From Kovacikia minuta CCNUW1 (GTDB lineage: Bacteria; Cyanobacteriota; Cyanobacteriia; Leptolyngbyales; Leptolyngbyaceae), in the NCBI RefSeq assembly GCF_020091585.1, contig NZ_CP083582.1, positions 7,078,536 through 7,142,535 on the forward strand: 64,000 nucleotides of DNA. Direction: 5' to 3'. Shown piece after piece: positions 35,560 to 44,379 of this stretch. The notes below the pieces were generated by a model that searched no databases, was not told the origin of the DNA, and saw only the letters and a program-made list of their open reading frames with translations. Each line of letters opens with the position of its first letter. Positions within the stretch are counted from its first letter, which is position 1. The position numbers and the translations under genes are program-made.

Positions 35560-36248
35560 CGCCAAACCCACTCCCTAAAGGGTTTCCATTGAAGCACATC
35601 CTCTAGCAATGCCTGATAACCAGACACATTGGGATGTAACCCATCCTGGCTTAATTGCGATCGACACCAGGTATCACCCCGTTCCAACCAGAGTGAAAAA
35701 ATATCCAGGTAGGGAATTTGCGCTGCCTGACAGGCTAACCGAGTTGCTTCCTTGTAGCGGTATTGATCGGCATGGTTGTAGTAGAGGCAATCCAGAAAAG
35801 GCATTTGAGCCTCATCAATGGGAACCATGCCAACAAAAAGAACCGGGCAAAGCCGTTGCGCTCGGTTCAGCAGATTTGCCATTTCAGTCTGGAATTCATC
35901 AAAATCTGTAAAGTTGCGCCCTTGCGGTCGCGACAGACGAGCAGAATCATTCACTCCGACCGATAGAATCATTAAATCCGGTAGGCGATTGCGAATTTCA
36001 CCCCGGTTACGGAATTCATCTTCTAGCCGTCGGGCAACTTGTTTAACGCTGTCCCCCCGCACTCCCAAATTGTAAAGAACTGGCCCAGGGCTGTGGGGTT
36101 CCATCCAACTTCGTCGCAGACGCTCTACCCAACCACCACCCACCGGATCACCATATCCGTAAATCAGACTGTCTCCCAGAGCGACAATCCGCAAAGATTG
36201 GCTGGTCAGCGTGGGACGAAAGCGCAAAAAAGCAGTAGCAGTTTGCAT
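35556..36248 (-). CDS. SGNH/GDSL-family hydrolase
   Basis: 230 residues. Block I is VALGDSLIYGYGDPVGGGWV with the catalytic Ser; the Gly/Asn block III is ILSVGVNDSAR; and the C-terminal DGLHPNVSGYQALL supplies Asp and His. No signal peptide is evident, so it is probably cytosolic. Esterase, lipase or lysophospholipase activity is possible. It is the first gene of a pair with rdgB. Confidence 0.9.
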   Translation of the reverse strand: MQTATAFLRFRPTLTSQSLRIVALGDSLIYGYGDPVGGGWVERLRRSWMEPHSPGPVLYNLGVRGDSVKQVARRLEDEFRNRGEIRNRLPDLMILSVGVNDSARLSRPQGRNFTDFDEFQTEMANLLNRAQRLCPVLFVGMVPIDEAQMPFLDCLYYNHADQYRYKEATRLACQAAQIPYLDIFSLWLERGDTWCRSQLSQDGLHPNVSGYQALLEDVLQWKPFREWVWR

Positions 36249-36448
36249 GGAGGATCAAAAGGGTTAATGAAATCAGAATGGTTGAATGGGGAAGGATTGA
36301 ATCTCCAACAGACTAAATTGGACTCTACCATTCTGTATAAAACTTTTCAAATCTTCATTATCGAAAAGCGATCGCTCCTGTCTACAGCGGAACCCCTAAA
36401 CTCTTGGTAGACTGGAGCTTAATGATCTTCAACACATCTCACTAAATT

Positions 36449-36685
36449 ATGGGTTCCATTCACAAACGTCCCGTATTCGATAGCACTCAGGTCATGCGTC
36501 GGGCTGACGATCTGATTGCGGCAGCCTCTAACCGCTACCGGATTACGGTTCAGGTGGCAAACCGGGCAAAACGGCGTCGATTTGAAGATTTTGAGAGCGT
36601 CGATGACCCCACCATGAAACCTGTAATGCGGGCAATCATCGAGATGTCGGATGAGTTGACCCAGCCAGAAATTATTGGTGAGTAA
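36449..36685 (+). CDS. rpoZ: RpoZ, RNA polymerase omega subunit
   Basis: 78 residues with the cyanobacterial omega pattern [39 protein letters not shown] and [18 protein letters not shown]. It helps assemble core RNA polymerase. The downstream gene overlaps or follows its end closely. Confidence 0.93.
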   Translation: MGSIHKRPVFDSTQVMRRADDLIAAASNRYRITVQVANRAKRRRFEDFESVDDPTMKPVMRAIIEMSDELTQPEIIGE

Positions 36686-36695
36686 TCTCGACCGC

Positions 36696-37199
36696 ATGTT
36701 ACGAAACCGCTGGATTCAATTAGTGGGAATTGTCTTAATCGGTGTAATCAGCTTCAGCCTGAGTGGGGCGATCGAAGGACTACCGATCGCCCGTTTCCTT
36801 GCGCCCCAAGCTGCGGTCGCCCAACGGATCAATCCAGATAACGTTTGGAGAACCGTTTACCAGAACTTACCCGATTTGCCACTTGAGAATCAGTACATTA
36901 GAAAAGACACAGGCAAGGTTGACCCAGATAATACCCTCGTGGGTCGTTTCATTCGCTATCACGTCTACCTCAAGGGGCGTCCTCCCTTCTACCGTTTAGA
37001 TTGGAAGATGACGCTGGCAGATTATTTAGGCGTGAACGGGGTCATGGAAGAGTCTACCTACCCCAGCCACGATACCTTGCGGAAGAATCCGTTAGAGGGT
37101 GATATTGCTGCCATCGATCGCCTCAACCGGGCACAGCGCGATGCTCTGGTACAGGCTCTGGTAGATGCGTTCAGTCCTCAAAAAGAAGGTGGTCGGTGA
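36696..37199 (+). CDS. Conserved exported or membrane-anchored protein, unknown function
   Basis: 167 residues from the ATG at 36696 (a GTG at 36675 overlapping rpoZ is the alternative). An N-terminal hydrophobic segment (WIQLVGIVLIGVISFSLSGAI) is a signal or anchor. The mature part, with NVWRTVYQNLPDLPLENQYI, GRFIRYHVYLKGRPPFYRLD and DWKMTLADYLG, looks like a conserved cyanobacterial domain of unknown role. It probably shares a transcript with rpoZ. Confidence 0.75.
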   Translation: MLRNRWIQLVGIVLIGVISFSLSGAIEGLPIARFLAPQAAVAQRINPDNVWRTVYQNLPDLPLENQYIRKDTGKVDPDNTLVGRFIRYHVYLKGRPPFYRLDWKMTLADYLGVNGVMEESTYPSHDTLRKNPLEGDIAAIDRLNRAQRDALVQALVDAFSPQKEGGR

Positions 37200-37296
37200 T
37201 AGGGCAGGGATAAAGGTTGAAAGATAAAAGGTTGTCCCTCTCCGATCTCCCTTGTCTACTTCTTGTCCGTTCCTCCCTACTTCTGACTCTTCCCCA

Positions 37297-37662
37297 ATGA
37301 ATCGGATCATCAAAACTGGAACGGGCTGGCGTTTGGGTTGGGATGCCAGCGCTGAACAGTTTAAAGGCTTGGTGGGAGCGGATGAGTGGGCACTGGAACT
37401 GACAGAATCCGAGATGAATGACTTCTGCCGATTAGTGAACCAGTTGGCAGAGACGATCGTGCAGATCAGCAATGAATTAATGGATGAAGAGGCGATCGCC
37501 TGTGAAGTTGAAAGCGATTTGCTCTGGCTAGAAGCCGAAGGCTATCCTGATGCCTATCATCTTCATCTCATTTTGCTTACGGGACGAGGGGGGGAGGGGT
37601 TTTGGTCTGCGTCTGCGGTTCCTGAACTGATTCAAGCCATTCAGTTACTCCAGGGGTTCTGA
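37297..37662 (+). CDS. DUF1818-family protein
   Basis: 121 residues from the ATG at 37297. KTGTGWRLGWDASAEQFKGL, DEWALELTESEMNDFCRLVN and EVESDLLWLEAEGYPDAYHL are features I associate with DUF1818, a small soluble cyanobacterial family whose structure is known but whose function is not. Confidence 0.8.
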   Translation: MNRIIKTGTGWRLGWDASAEQFKGLVGADEWALELTESEMNDFCRLVNQLAETIVQISNELMDEEAIACEVESDLLWLEAEGYPDAYHLHLILLTGRGGEGFWSASAVPELIQAIQLLQGF

Positions 37663-37767
37663 ATAGTGAACCATAAATAGCAACCAGCAGGAAACAGATA
37701 ACCGGCACCTCTGCCCCATTCCTATCGCAAATCCCCTATCGCTCTGTGTTATATTTGTTAAGCGCAT

Positions 37768-37841
37768 CGGGGCGTAGCGCAGCTTGGTAGCGCACTACTT
37801 TGGGGTAGTAGGGGTCGTGGGTTCGAATCCCGCCGCTCCGA
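37768..37841 (+). tRNA. tRNA-Pro(GGG)
   Basis: A 74-base cloverleaf: acceptor CGGGGCG/CGCTCCG, D stem GCGC/GCGC, anticodon stem CTACT/AGTAG with loop TTGGGGT (anticodon GGG), T stem GTGGG/CCCGC with loop TTCGAAT, discriminator A. CCA is not encoded. Confidence 0.95.
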
Positions 37842-37846
37842 TGGCA

Positions 37847-37873
37847 CAAAACCCGCTCGTTGAGCGGGTTTTG
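37847..37873 (+). terminator. Terminator after tRNA-Pro
   Basis: CAAAACCCGCT-CGTTG-AGCGGGTTTTG stem-loop with the stem's own T-run and further Ts shortly after, five bases downstream of the tRNA. Confidence 0.85.
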
Positions 37874-38039
37874 TCATTTTAGGGGAAACTCGTTTTGGTG
37901 GTATATCCTTTGGTATGCGGGTTGTTTGCTCGCACTTGAGTAGGGAGCAGCGCTAAGCTAGAAAGCGAAGGCGTAAGTGTCCTGGAGCCACCTGAAGTGG
38001 CTTAGCATGGACAAACAGCACAAAACCCTTGGATGAGAC

Positions 38040-38279
38040 ATGGCAACGGCAAAAATTAGAAAGACACCTGGCATCTGCAACGGAGCCGCTTGCATCGGAC
38101 GGACGCAAATTCCCGTATGGCAATTGGTCGCCTTGCGCGCTCAAGGGTGTTCCGACGCCAATTTGCTCAGCGATTACCCGCAGTTAACCCGAGACGACTT
38201 GAAAGCAGTCTACACCTACTATGCTCAGAACACTGAAGAAATTGACGCGGCGATCGCAGCTGAGGCTTCAGAGAGCTAA
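38040..38279 (+). CDS. DUF433-family protein (possible antitoxin)
   Basis: 79 residues. KTPGICNGAACIGRTQIPVWQLVALRAQG (key motif CIGRTQIPVWQLV) and LLSDYPQLTRDDLKAVYTYYA form the DUF433 helix-turn-helix-like domain, often found as antitoxin to a PIN/DUF5615 toxin. No such toxin follows; the next sequence downstream is a truncated Uma2 fragment on the other strand. Confidence 0.85.
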   Translation: MATAKIRKTPGICNGAACIGRTQIPVWQLVALRAQGCSDANLLSDYPQLTRDDLKAVYTYYAQNTEEIDAAIAAEASES

Positions 38280-38394
38280 CACCTATGTGCTGCGCCAGCC
38301 TCAAGCCTGCACGGGCTTGAACTTTGTGACGACATATAGGGTTAGAGGTTGGGTGGGTGACTGAACCATGAGCGTTGGTCTGCTTTAAGCGAGA

Positions 38395-38496
38395 CCGAAC
38401 AAGCGAACCATCGATGAATTCGTAATGGTTATCCGTACCATCGTCATAAACGAGGTATTCCTCGAAGGTGAGACGTTGAACGGCGATGTTAACCAT
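38395..38496 (-). pseudogene. N-terminal fragment of a Uma2-family gene
   Basis: From the ATG at 38496: VQRLTFEEYLVYDDGTDNHYE then FIDGSLV, the standard opening of Uma2 proteins. Similarity is then lost; the frame stays open to 38167 but runs antisense through the DUF433 gene without any family feature. It is a truncated remnant. Confidence 0.75.
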
Positions 38497-38574
38497 AACG
38501 GGACAAGGGAAGGTAATTGCTTTTAGTTTAAGTGATGAAGGGTTAGAAGGTGGGAGGCGTATTTCCGCTGTGGA

Positions 38575-39429
38575 CTATTTGAGCACCATCTTCCCAATGA
38601 AGGTGCCTACAGCTTCAAATATGGTGTACCAAAATATGCCAACGCCTACATAGGGTCCATATTGCAAAAGGGGAGATCCTGATTGGCTAAGACGTTTTAG
38701 GGGAAAGTATTCTATCAACAACGGAACCAAGAAGGTGAGCGCATACGCTGTTGTTACCGCATTAGAAAGGTGAAGATTCTGTACTTTAGGGAATGGATTG
38801 TAGTACATGCCCAATACAATAGCAGTAACTTTTAATAGTTGATCCCAAAGGAATGAAGAGTAAAACATCTGGGGTAATTCAAACCGGAAATTTCTTTGTA
38901 AGGAATCTCCCTCAAAAGTTCGGCTCATCCCCAATAGAACGATCCACGAAATTGTTCCCATCGTTCCATCGATTTTGAGTCCGCATTTCTGTTGGAACAC
39001 TTTAACTGCTGCTTCAGTATCCTTCCCGAAATAGCCATTTTCATCTTTTATAGAACATTTGAATGGTCCTTCCCTCAGGGTTTTCTGTAAATCCGCAATC
39101 GCATCTACTATTTCCTGAGACGCACCTTTATTACTGTTACGTGAAAGTTTGGGATAGCACAAACAAATCCACGTTACTACACCAACCACACCATCGATAA
39201 AGAGGCCATTATCTTTCTGAAATTGTCGAACGGCGCTCTCAGTTTCTAGATCAAATCTTCCACTTAAATTTAATGAGTATCCCTTTGCCTTTAAGCGGCT
39301 TTGTAATTCATTGATACTTTTCTGAAATGATTGCGGAGTAACCCCTGGGTAAAGTACAGGTCGTAGATTAACCAGAGAGATCGGCAAACTTGGTTCACAC
39401 CTTCTTTGTCTGAATGGAAATTTATTCAT
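38575..39429 (-). CDS. Membrane protein with two peptidoglycan-binding-like domains
   Basis: 284 residues. Two PG_binding_1-type repeats: about residues 35-95 (SINELQSRLKAKGYSLNLSG, ESAVRQFQKDNGLFIDGVVG) and 105-170 (AIADLQKTL, EAAVKVFQQKCGLKIDGTMG). The C-terminal 90 residues contain about three hydrophobic helices. No enzymatic domain is seen. It could anchor to the cell wall or use the repeat as a generic binding module. It overlaps the preceding small gene by 8 bp, so the two form an operon. Confidence 0.8.
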   Translation of the reverse strand: MNKFPFRQRRCEPSLPISLVNLRPVLYPGVTPQSFQKSINELQSRLKAKGYSLNLSGRFDLETESAVRQFQKDNGLFIDGVVGVVTWICLCYPKLSRNSNKGASQEIVDAIADLQKTLREGPFKCSIKDENGYFGKDTEAAVKVFQQKCGLKIDGTMGTISWIVLLGMSRTFEGDSLQRNFRFELPQMFYSSFLWDQLLKVTAIVLGMYYNPFPKVQNLHLSNAVTTAYALTFLVPLLIEYFPLKRLSQSGSPLLQYGPYVGVGIFWYTIFEAVGTFIGKMVLK

Positions 39430-39721
39430 GAGGCATCTCCATTTGTATCAGGAGACAGTTGCCCTGACTAGCCATAATCATTACAGGCTGCCCATTCACC
39501 ACTTTTCCAAAGGGACAGTTTTCATAAGGTTTCCAGCGCCAAAGGGTACCGGCAAACCTGACATAAGGTGCAGAGCCTTCTTGTAATACCATCACTCCAG
39601 GAACTGGCTTTGTTAACATTTTGATTGGAGATTCAGAGAAAAAAGGATCGATCGAGGATAATTTCATAGACGATCTCCAGTTTTTTGACAACAGAAGCGG
39701 AAGATTGCGGAGGTTTATCAT
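39422..39721 (-). CDS. Small hypothetical protein upstream of the PG-binding membrane protein
   Basis: 99 residues, no recognised family. The C-terminal part (FAGTLWRWKPYENCPFGKVV, GQPVMIMASQGNCLLIQMEM) looks like a small beta domain. ATG at 39721 or 39667 may be the start. The 8-bp overlap with the next gene suggests translational coupling and shared function. Confidence 0.55.
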   Translation of the reverse strand: MINLRNLPLLLSKNWRSSMKLSSIDPFFSESPIKMLTKPVPGVMVLQEGSAPYVRFAGTLWRWKPYENCPFGKVVNGQPVMIMASQGNCLLIQMEMPHE

Positions 39722-40406
39722 TTCTCTTTCCTACGAATACAAACTGTGCTATTTGGGGAAACGGAATTAAAAAGTTTCTATTGCTCCACCTCTTATTTAT
39801 TTGCATCTTTTGTAATCTGCTTTTTAGAGAATTCTGATAAGAGGTCGCCAGGACTTACCAAATGAAATAGATAAAAATTGCAATCACATTCACAACCAGA
39901 AATCCAGGTTGAAAAGGAGATTCAAGAACTATTAACGGCCACTCTCGTTTTTGTCTCTATTGCCTCAGGAGAAAAAAGCTAATTCCAATTCCCCACCTGT
40001 TGGAGAAGCTGAAAATGAGATTCTTTGCCACATACCGCATTTTTCCCACCCATCCTTCTATATGAAGGAGAAAAATGCTACTAAACGCTTTGAGCAGCAC
40101 CACGCGGCTCAAGGCTTGCAGATGGATAATAAAATCCCTCACATAAAGTAGGCTGATAAACTTTTATCAGGTTTTCCAGAATAAATCAAGCAATCTGCCA
40201 GACTAAAGTGAGGGTTTTTAACCTGTCTTGCTTAAAGCAGTGCAATTATACTATTTGAAAAGCCCGCAAGTGAGTCATTTGGTTGCCGATTAGCCTGGTT
40301 CCTCGGTTGTTAAACCCTTAAATATGGGCATTTGCTTTGTAGATTCTTCATGCATATGCATTGAATATGGTGTGATACTAGGGAGCGTAGGTTTAGATGA
40401 ATATAA
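39722..40406. other. 685-bp intergenic region before the HTH/TIR-like/GAF gene
   Basis: No convincing gene. It includes a short palindrome CTGATAAA/TTTATCAG near 40152-40169 and a long-range pair of CCCTCAC (about 40135) and GTGAGGG (about 40209), which may form a structured leader. The gap holds promoters of both divergent transcripts. Confidence 0.5.
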
Positions 40407-43211
40407 ATGAGTCAGATTTCTCTGGAAGCTTTGAAGGGTCTAGTTGAAGAAGAAGGCGTGTCTGATGCTGAGTTGCCTATTTTAAGCCTGGTTGTAGAAG
40501 GAAAACCACCCGCTGAGATGAAAGCAATTTTAGGACTGCGTTCGGAAAATGCAGTTCAGAAGAAATTGGCTCCTATATACGCCAAATTCCGAATTGCAGG
40601 TGCTGGCCCCGGCAAGTTGGCTAAACTTCAAAAAATATTGCTAGATCGATTACAGTCTAGCCAAGGTAAAAGGAAGGTATTTATTGCCTGGGTGGGTCAG
40701 GTAGGAAAGCTCCAGGCGGATGGGATGAGAGACCTTTTCAAGCATCCCCAAATCGAGACGTTTATCTTAGATCAAGATATAAGCTTAAATTCGCTTTGGA
40801 TACAGGAGATTGAAGCGCTTCTAGAAAGCTTTGATTATGGGATCATTTGTTCTTCAAAGGAATCGAGTGAAAATCCGCCCGTTAATTTCGCCATCGGGTT
40901 TCTAGCTGGCAGGTTTCAAAAGCTGTGGATTGCCTATCCTCAGAGAGAAGAATTTTCCAAGTTCCTTTTTCGCTTTCCCGTCATAGACACAGGTAGTGAA
41001 GAATCTTTGGCAGACTTGCTACATCAGATAATTGGTGGAGAGGTTCAAGATTCAAAAGAGTGGGTACTTTTCAAAACCTCTAATCCAGTATGGAAAGAAA
41101 GACTACATCAAATAAATCAACAGCGATCAGATCAGATTAGACCTCAAGAGAGTGAATTCATAATAGATTTGGCTAAGAGAACACTTAGTCAGAATCCTCA
41201 CTTCCTCAGAAATACCACTTTCCAGAACCTGGTCATTAAATTTTTATCTGATGCAAGTACTTATGTTCAAAATCTAGGCGTAAATAGTTCTGTTTTTTCT
41301 ATCCCACTGGAATTATATCCACGCTATCTTACTGTCCTTCAGAAAGAGTTTAGAATTTGTGTTAAAGCTGTCGCGATCGTAGATAGCGTAGAACGTTTTT
41401 GGTCTAATGATGAAGGTGATGAAATTGGAGAAACGGCAAATAAAGAGAGCGAAAGATTATTTGTATTTAGAAGTGAGAAAGATTTTAATGCTAGTTTAAA
41501 TTTTCTCTTAATGCATGCTTCACACTACAAAGTGTTTGTGACAACCAGAAAAAACTATATTCCTTACGCGGAGGAGTATTCTCTTAGGGATAGACCAACA
41601 AAATGGAAAGAAGACTTTAGTCTGCCTACTAAAGAGTTTGCAATTATTGAAGACCCAGCAACCAAGCATCAATTAATTGCTTGGTACGACGAGGACAACA
41701 TTAAAGATAGAAGAAGCAGAAGGCTAGTTCATTTTTCTCCTGTAGCAGGCGAAATTTTTCAATACAAAGAGGTTCTTTCCAACTTTCTTGAACGAGCGAA
41801 ACAAAGTCAAGGAGTTTTCCAAATTAATGTAAAAGACAAATTGGGCTACCAAACTGTGCCTGAAGAAATTGAAATAATCCGGGAAGAACTGTTTCGGAAA
41901 ATTTCTCAAGAACCATCCAAGACACCAGGAGAGATCCTGCAAGACTTGCAACACCTTAGAAATGAATTGATGGTTTTGGAGAGTAAAGAAGAAGTAATTC
42001 AAAAAGCCCTTGAAGTAATTCTAAATAGATTAAGAGCACAAACTGCCTCAATCTTCTTATTTTCAAAAGATGGACGGCTACATCGTGTTGGCATAAAAGG
42101 CATAGACGTAAACCGAAAGCCGATAGAAAATACTGATTTCTTTGTTGAAAGTTATGCGCCAGGCGAAAGCTTTACAGGTAAAGCTATCCTTCCTGGGAAA
42201 GATGGTTTTGGGAAACCCTGGTGGACTAATAATTTGAGCGGTGAAGCTTCACTATTTGAAACTAGCAAGAGAGAGTATAAAAAAAGGCTCGGCACAATTA
42301 ACTCCGCAATTGCTGTTCCATTAAATGGGCAGAACAAGACATATGGGGTTTTAGAAGTAATTAATAAAATTGATCCAATCACTAAAAGAGCGCTTCCAAG
42401 CCACGGGTTCTTGCAGGATGAGGTTTATTGGCTGTCCGCTGTAAGTTCATCTGTCGCTTACACCCTTTCTAGTCTTCGGAGAAAGCGACAAAATAAATTA
42501 TTTGCTGATTTGAGCAAGTATTTATTAAGTAATAGCTTTGATCAAGAATCAGTATATAAAGAAGTTACCTGGCGTTTGATTTCCGAAGATACTTCTTTTA
42601 AGGTATGTATATTACGAATCAAAGATGAGACAGGTGCTTTGGAAGTGGTTGCCAAATCTCCTGGAGATGGTGATTCAATCACTTGGGAGAATAGGCGAGA
42701 TGATAAGAGGCATCCAGGAGATGGGCTGGTAGGACAAATACTTCAATCTGTAGACGAGAATAACCCAAGCTATGTAATCGTTCCAAAGATAGATGAGCAA
42801 ATAGATGAATTTAGAAATAAGGATTGGGTTTTGGCTAATCAATTCAAATCCTTCGGTTGCTTTCCATTAATGTATAAAAGCGAAGTCGTAGGATCAATTT
42901 CACTTTATACTGCCTACGAATATGATTTCCATCGTGGTTGTAAAGACTTTTTAAATAGAGTCGCATCTTTAGTTGCTGCTTTTGTGGGCAGAGTAAAGGA
43001 AGAAAAGCTTAAGGATAGGGTTAGAAAACTTCTTGATCAGCAGCTTGCTGCACTTCCCCCTGATCTTTCAAAGCTTAATCAAAATGAATTGCTCGAAAAG
43101 CTTTCCGTTTGTCAAGAGCAACAGGGCATGGTTCGACGGCAACTGGACCCTGCTGATCTTCAACCCAAATCGAATACTTATGCAACAAGCCAGAACGGAT
43201 ATCTAGACTAG
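40407..43211 (+). CDS. Large sensor protein: N-terminal HTH, TIR-like domain, unknown middle region and two GAF domains
   Basis: 934 residues, soluble. Residues 15-85 resemble a LuxR-like HTH module of cyanobacterial signalling proteins (ILSLVVEGKPPAEMKAILGL, GPGKLAKLQKILL). Residues 88-205 look TIR-like: KVFIAWVG, then FILDQDISLNSLWIQEIEAL, YGIICSSKESSENPPVNFAI and FRFPVIDTG. Where TIR NADases have the catalytic Glu, the sequence reads NFAIG, so catalysis is doubtful. The middle (205-490) is unassigned. GAF 1 (about 515-680) has LRAQTASIFLFSKDGRLHRV and GVLEVINK; GAF 2 (about 695-880) has GDGLVGQIL and GSISLYTAYEYDF. Inferred role: ligand-controlled signalling or stress/defence. Domain calls are by eye; the TIR call is the weakest. 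Confidence 0.6.
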   Translation: MSQISLEALKGLVEEEGVSDAELPILSLVVEGKPPAEMKAILGLRSENAVQKKLAPIYAKFRIAGAGPGKLAKLQKILLDRLQSSQGKRKVFIAWVGQVGKLQADGMRDLFKHPQIETFILDQDISLNSLWIQEIEALLESFDYGIICSSKESSENPPVNFAIGFLAGRFQKLWIAYPQREEFSKFLFRFPVIDTGSEESLADLLHQIIGGEVQDSKEWVLFKTSNPVWKERLHQINQQRSDQIRPQESEFIIDLAKRTLSQNPHFLRNTTFQNLVIKFLSDASTYVQNLGVNSSVFSIPLELYPRYLTVLQKEFRICVKAVAIVDSVERFWSNDEGDEIGETANKESERLFVFRSEKDFNASLNFLLMHASHYKVFVTTRKNYIPYAEEYSLRDRPTKWKEDFSLPTKEFAIIEDPATKHQLIAWYDEDNIKDRRSRRLVHFSPVAGEIFQYKEVLSNFLERAKQSQGVFQINVKDKLGYQTVPEEIEIIREELFRKISQEPSKTPGEILQDLQHLRNELMVLESKEEVIQKALEVILNRLRAQTASIFLFSKDGRLHRVGIKGIDVNRKPIENTDFFVESYAPGESFTGKAILPGKDGFGKPWWTNNLSGEASLFETSKREYKKRLGTINSAIAVPLNGQNKTYGVLEVINKIDPITKRALPSHGFLQDEVYWLSAVSSSVAYTLSSLRRKRQNKLFADLSKYLLSNSFDQESVYKEVTWRLISEDTSFKVCILRIKDETGALEVVAKSPGDGDSITWENRRDDKRHPGDGLVGQILQSVDENNPSYVIVPKIDEQIDEFRNKDWVLANQFKSFGCFPLMYKSEVVGSISLYTAYEYDFHRGCKDFLNRVASLVAAFVGRVKEEKLKDRVRKLLDQQLAALPPDLSKLNQNELLEKLSVCQEQQGMVRRQLDPADLQPKSNTYATSQNGYLD

Positions 43212-43313
43212 AACGCCGGTACAGAAACCGGGTTTCTTCTGTGAGATGCTCAAGTTTCGTTGCATATCCTCACCAGAAACCCGGTTTCTCGAAATACTGT
43301 ACCGATGCTCTAG
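43208..43313 (+). repeat. 106-bp palindromic element, copy 3
   Basis: Nearly identical to copy 1 (24531-24636). Its first four bases CTAG include the TAG stop codon (43209-43211) of the preceding gene. The right end is CTAG at 43310-43313. Confidence 0.85.
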
Positions 43314-43981
43314 TAGATGCGGACATGGATTTAGCAACCGTAGGGCGGGCAAGATGCCCGCGCAAGCTAGAAGCCTGCACTACACAAGGTAGGTGTATTG
43401 ATGCCAGGGTCTACCAGGTATCCCCAATATGGATTAGTTCCAACCCTCTTGCTTTGCCTTGAATTAAACTGATGCGGAGGAATTTCAAAAGGGAGACCAC
43501 AGCTCTTACCTGGATTTGTCTGCTGAGTTACTAAGACCCAACCCTGGATTACGATTAATCTCTCTGATATACCCCACAAAAGAGAGGAGCAGAACAATCA
43601 GGATTCCAACTTTTGCGATCGTCGCAAGGCCAAAAACCCTAGCTTTTGCAATCTTATTCATAGGACGCATCAGGAAACGATAGTGTCACTTTAAGGCCGA
43701 CCCATTCCCCATAAAAAATTAATTTTTATCCTTGCTCAAATCTTCAAAAATTTGACCGATTTTTTAATCCTAAACTTATGGCGTTGCTGAGTCCGGGGAT
43801 GAATTTGCCGGGGCAATCTCTACGTGGTTGCCCCAAATGCTGAAGGGGTAGGTACAGCAGGTACTACCCCTACAAGACAATCATCCTTCATTCAGCAATG
43901 CCGGAGACCTTTCCGTCAAGGGTTTTACAATCTGCAATTGAAAATATGCAATCTAAAATTGGATTATTTCCAGGCGTAGCG
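43314..43981. other. Intergenic region with no recognised gene
   Basis: About 670 bp without a convincing ORF. It contains repeat-like sequence, including the cloverleaf-shaped element at 43780-43902 described separately. Confidence 0.6.
43780..43902. repeat. 123-bp element with outer inverted ends and two internal hairpins
   Basis: Outer arms GGCGTTGCTGA (43780) and TCAGCAATGCC (ending 43902) pair with one mismatch. Inside lie two perfect 7-bp hairpins: GGGGCAA...TTGCCCC (43810-43834) and GGGGTAG...CTACCCC (43845-43870). The whole could fold into a three-stem structure. It is probably a dispersed MITE-like element; its ends resemble the CATTGCTGA sequence near 54148. Confidence 0.75.
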
Positions 43982-44377
43982 CTAGCGAGATTCGGTATCA
44001 ATCCACCAACGACTGAGTTTTGGTTGTTGTCCTTGCTGGTTGTCCACTGTAACGACGGACAACTTTCGACCGTTTGCATCTGCAAAGCTAAACCGACAGT
44101 AGCCCATCCCCGTGCCAGAACAGTCTTCTACTTCGTTATAGCCAAGTTGATCGATGAGGTAATCCATTGGGCTGAACCGTTCCCGATTGGGGGAAAGCTC
44201 AACTGCCTGCCATCCAGCCTCTAGCAAAATCTGCCGTGCCTGGTCGTAGGGCATTCCCTGGCGCAGTCTGGTGGGCACTTTCTGAGACAGGGCGATTCCT
44301 CCCAGCAGGCTTGTTCCAACTGTTAGCCCTGCGATCGCTGCCATCCATTTTTTCACCGTTGGGTTCTCCGCCTGCAT
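43982..44377 (-). CDS. Conserved secreted or anchored small protein
   Basis: 131 residues from the ATG at 44377 (GTG at 44380 overlaps the pheA stop). A hydrophobic N-terminal segment (KWMAAIAGLTVGTSLLGGIAL) suggests export. The mature part has LRQGMPYDQARQILLEAGWQ and a pair of cysteines (EDCSGTGMGYCRFSFAD) that could form a disulfide. Unknown function. It directly follows pheA and is probably co-transcribed. Confidence 0.7.
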   Translation of the reverse strand: MQAENPTVKKWMAAIAGLTVGTSLLGGIALSQKVPTRLRQGMPYDQARQILLEAGWQAVELSPNRERFSPMDYLIDQLGYNEVEDCSGTGMGYCRFSFADANGRKLSVVTVDNQQGQQPKLSRWWIDTESR

Positions 44378-44379
44378 CA

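Noticed and set aside
40152-40169. CTGATAAA/TTTATCAG palindrome as terminator
   Set aside because: No gene ends nearby and the two-base loop is too tight for a stable hairpin.
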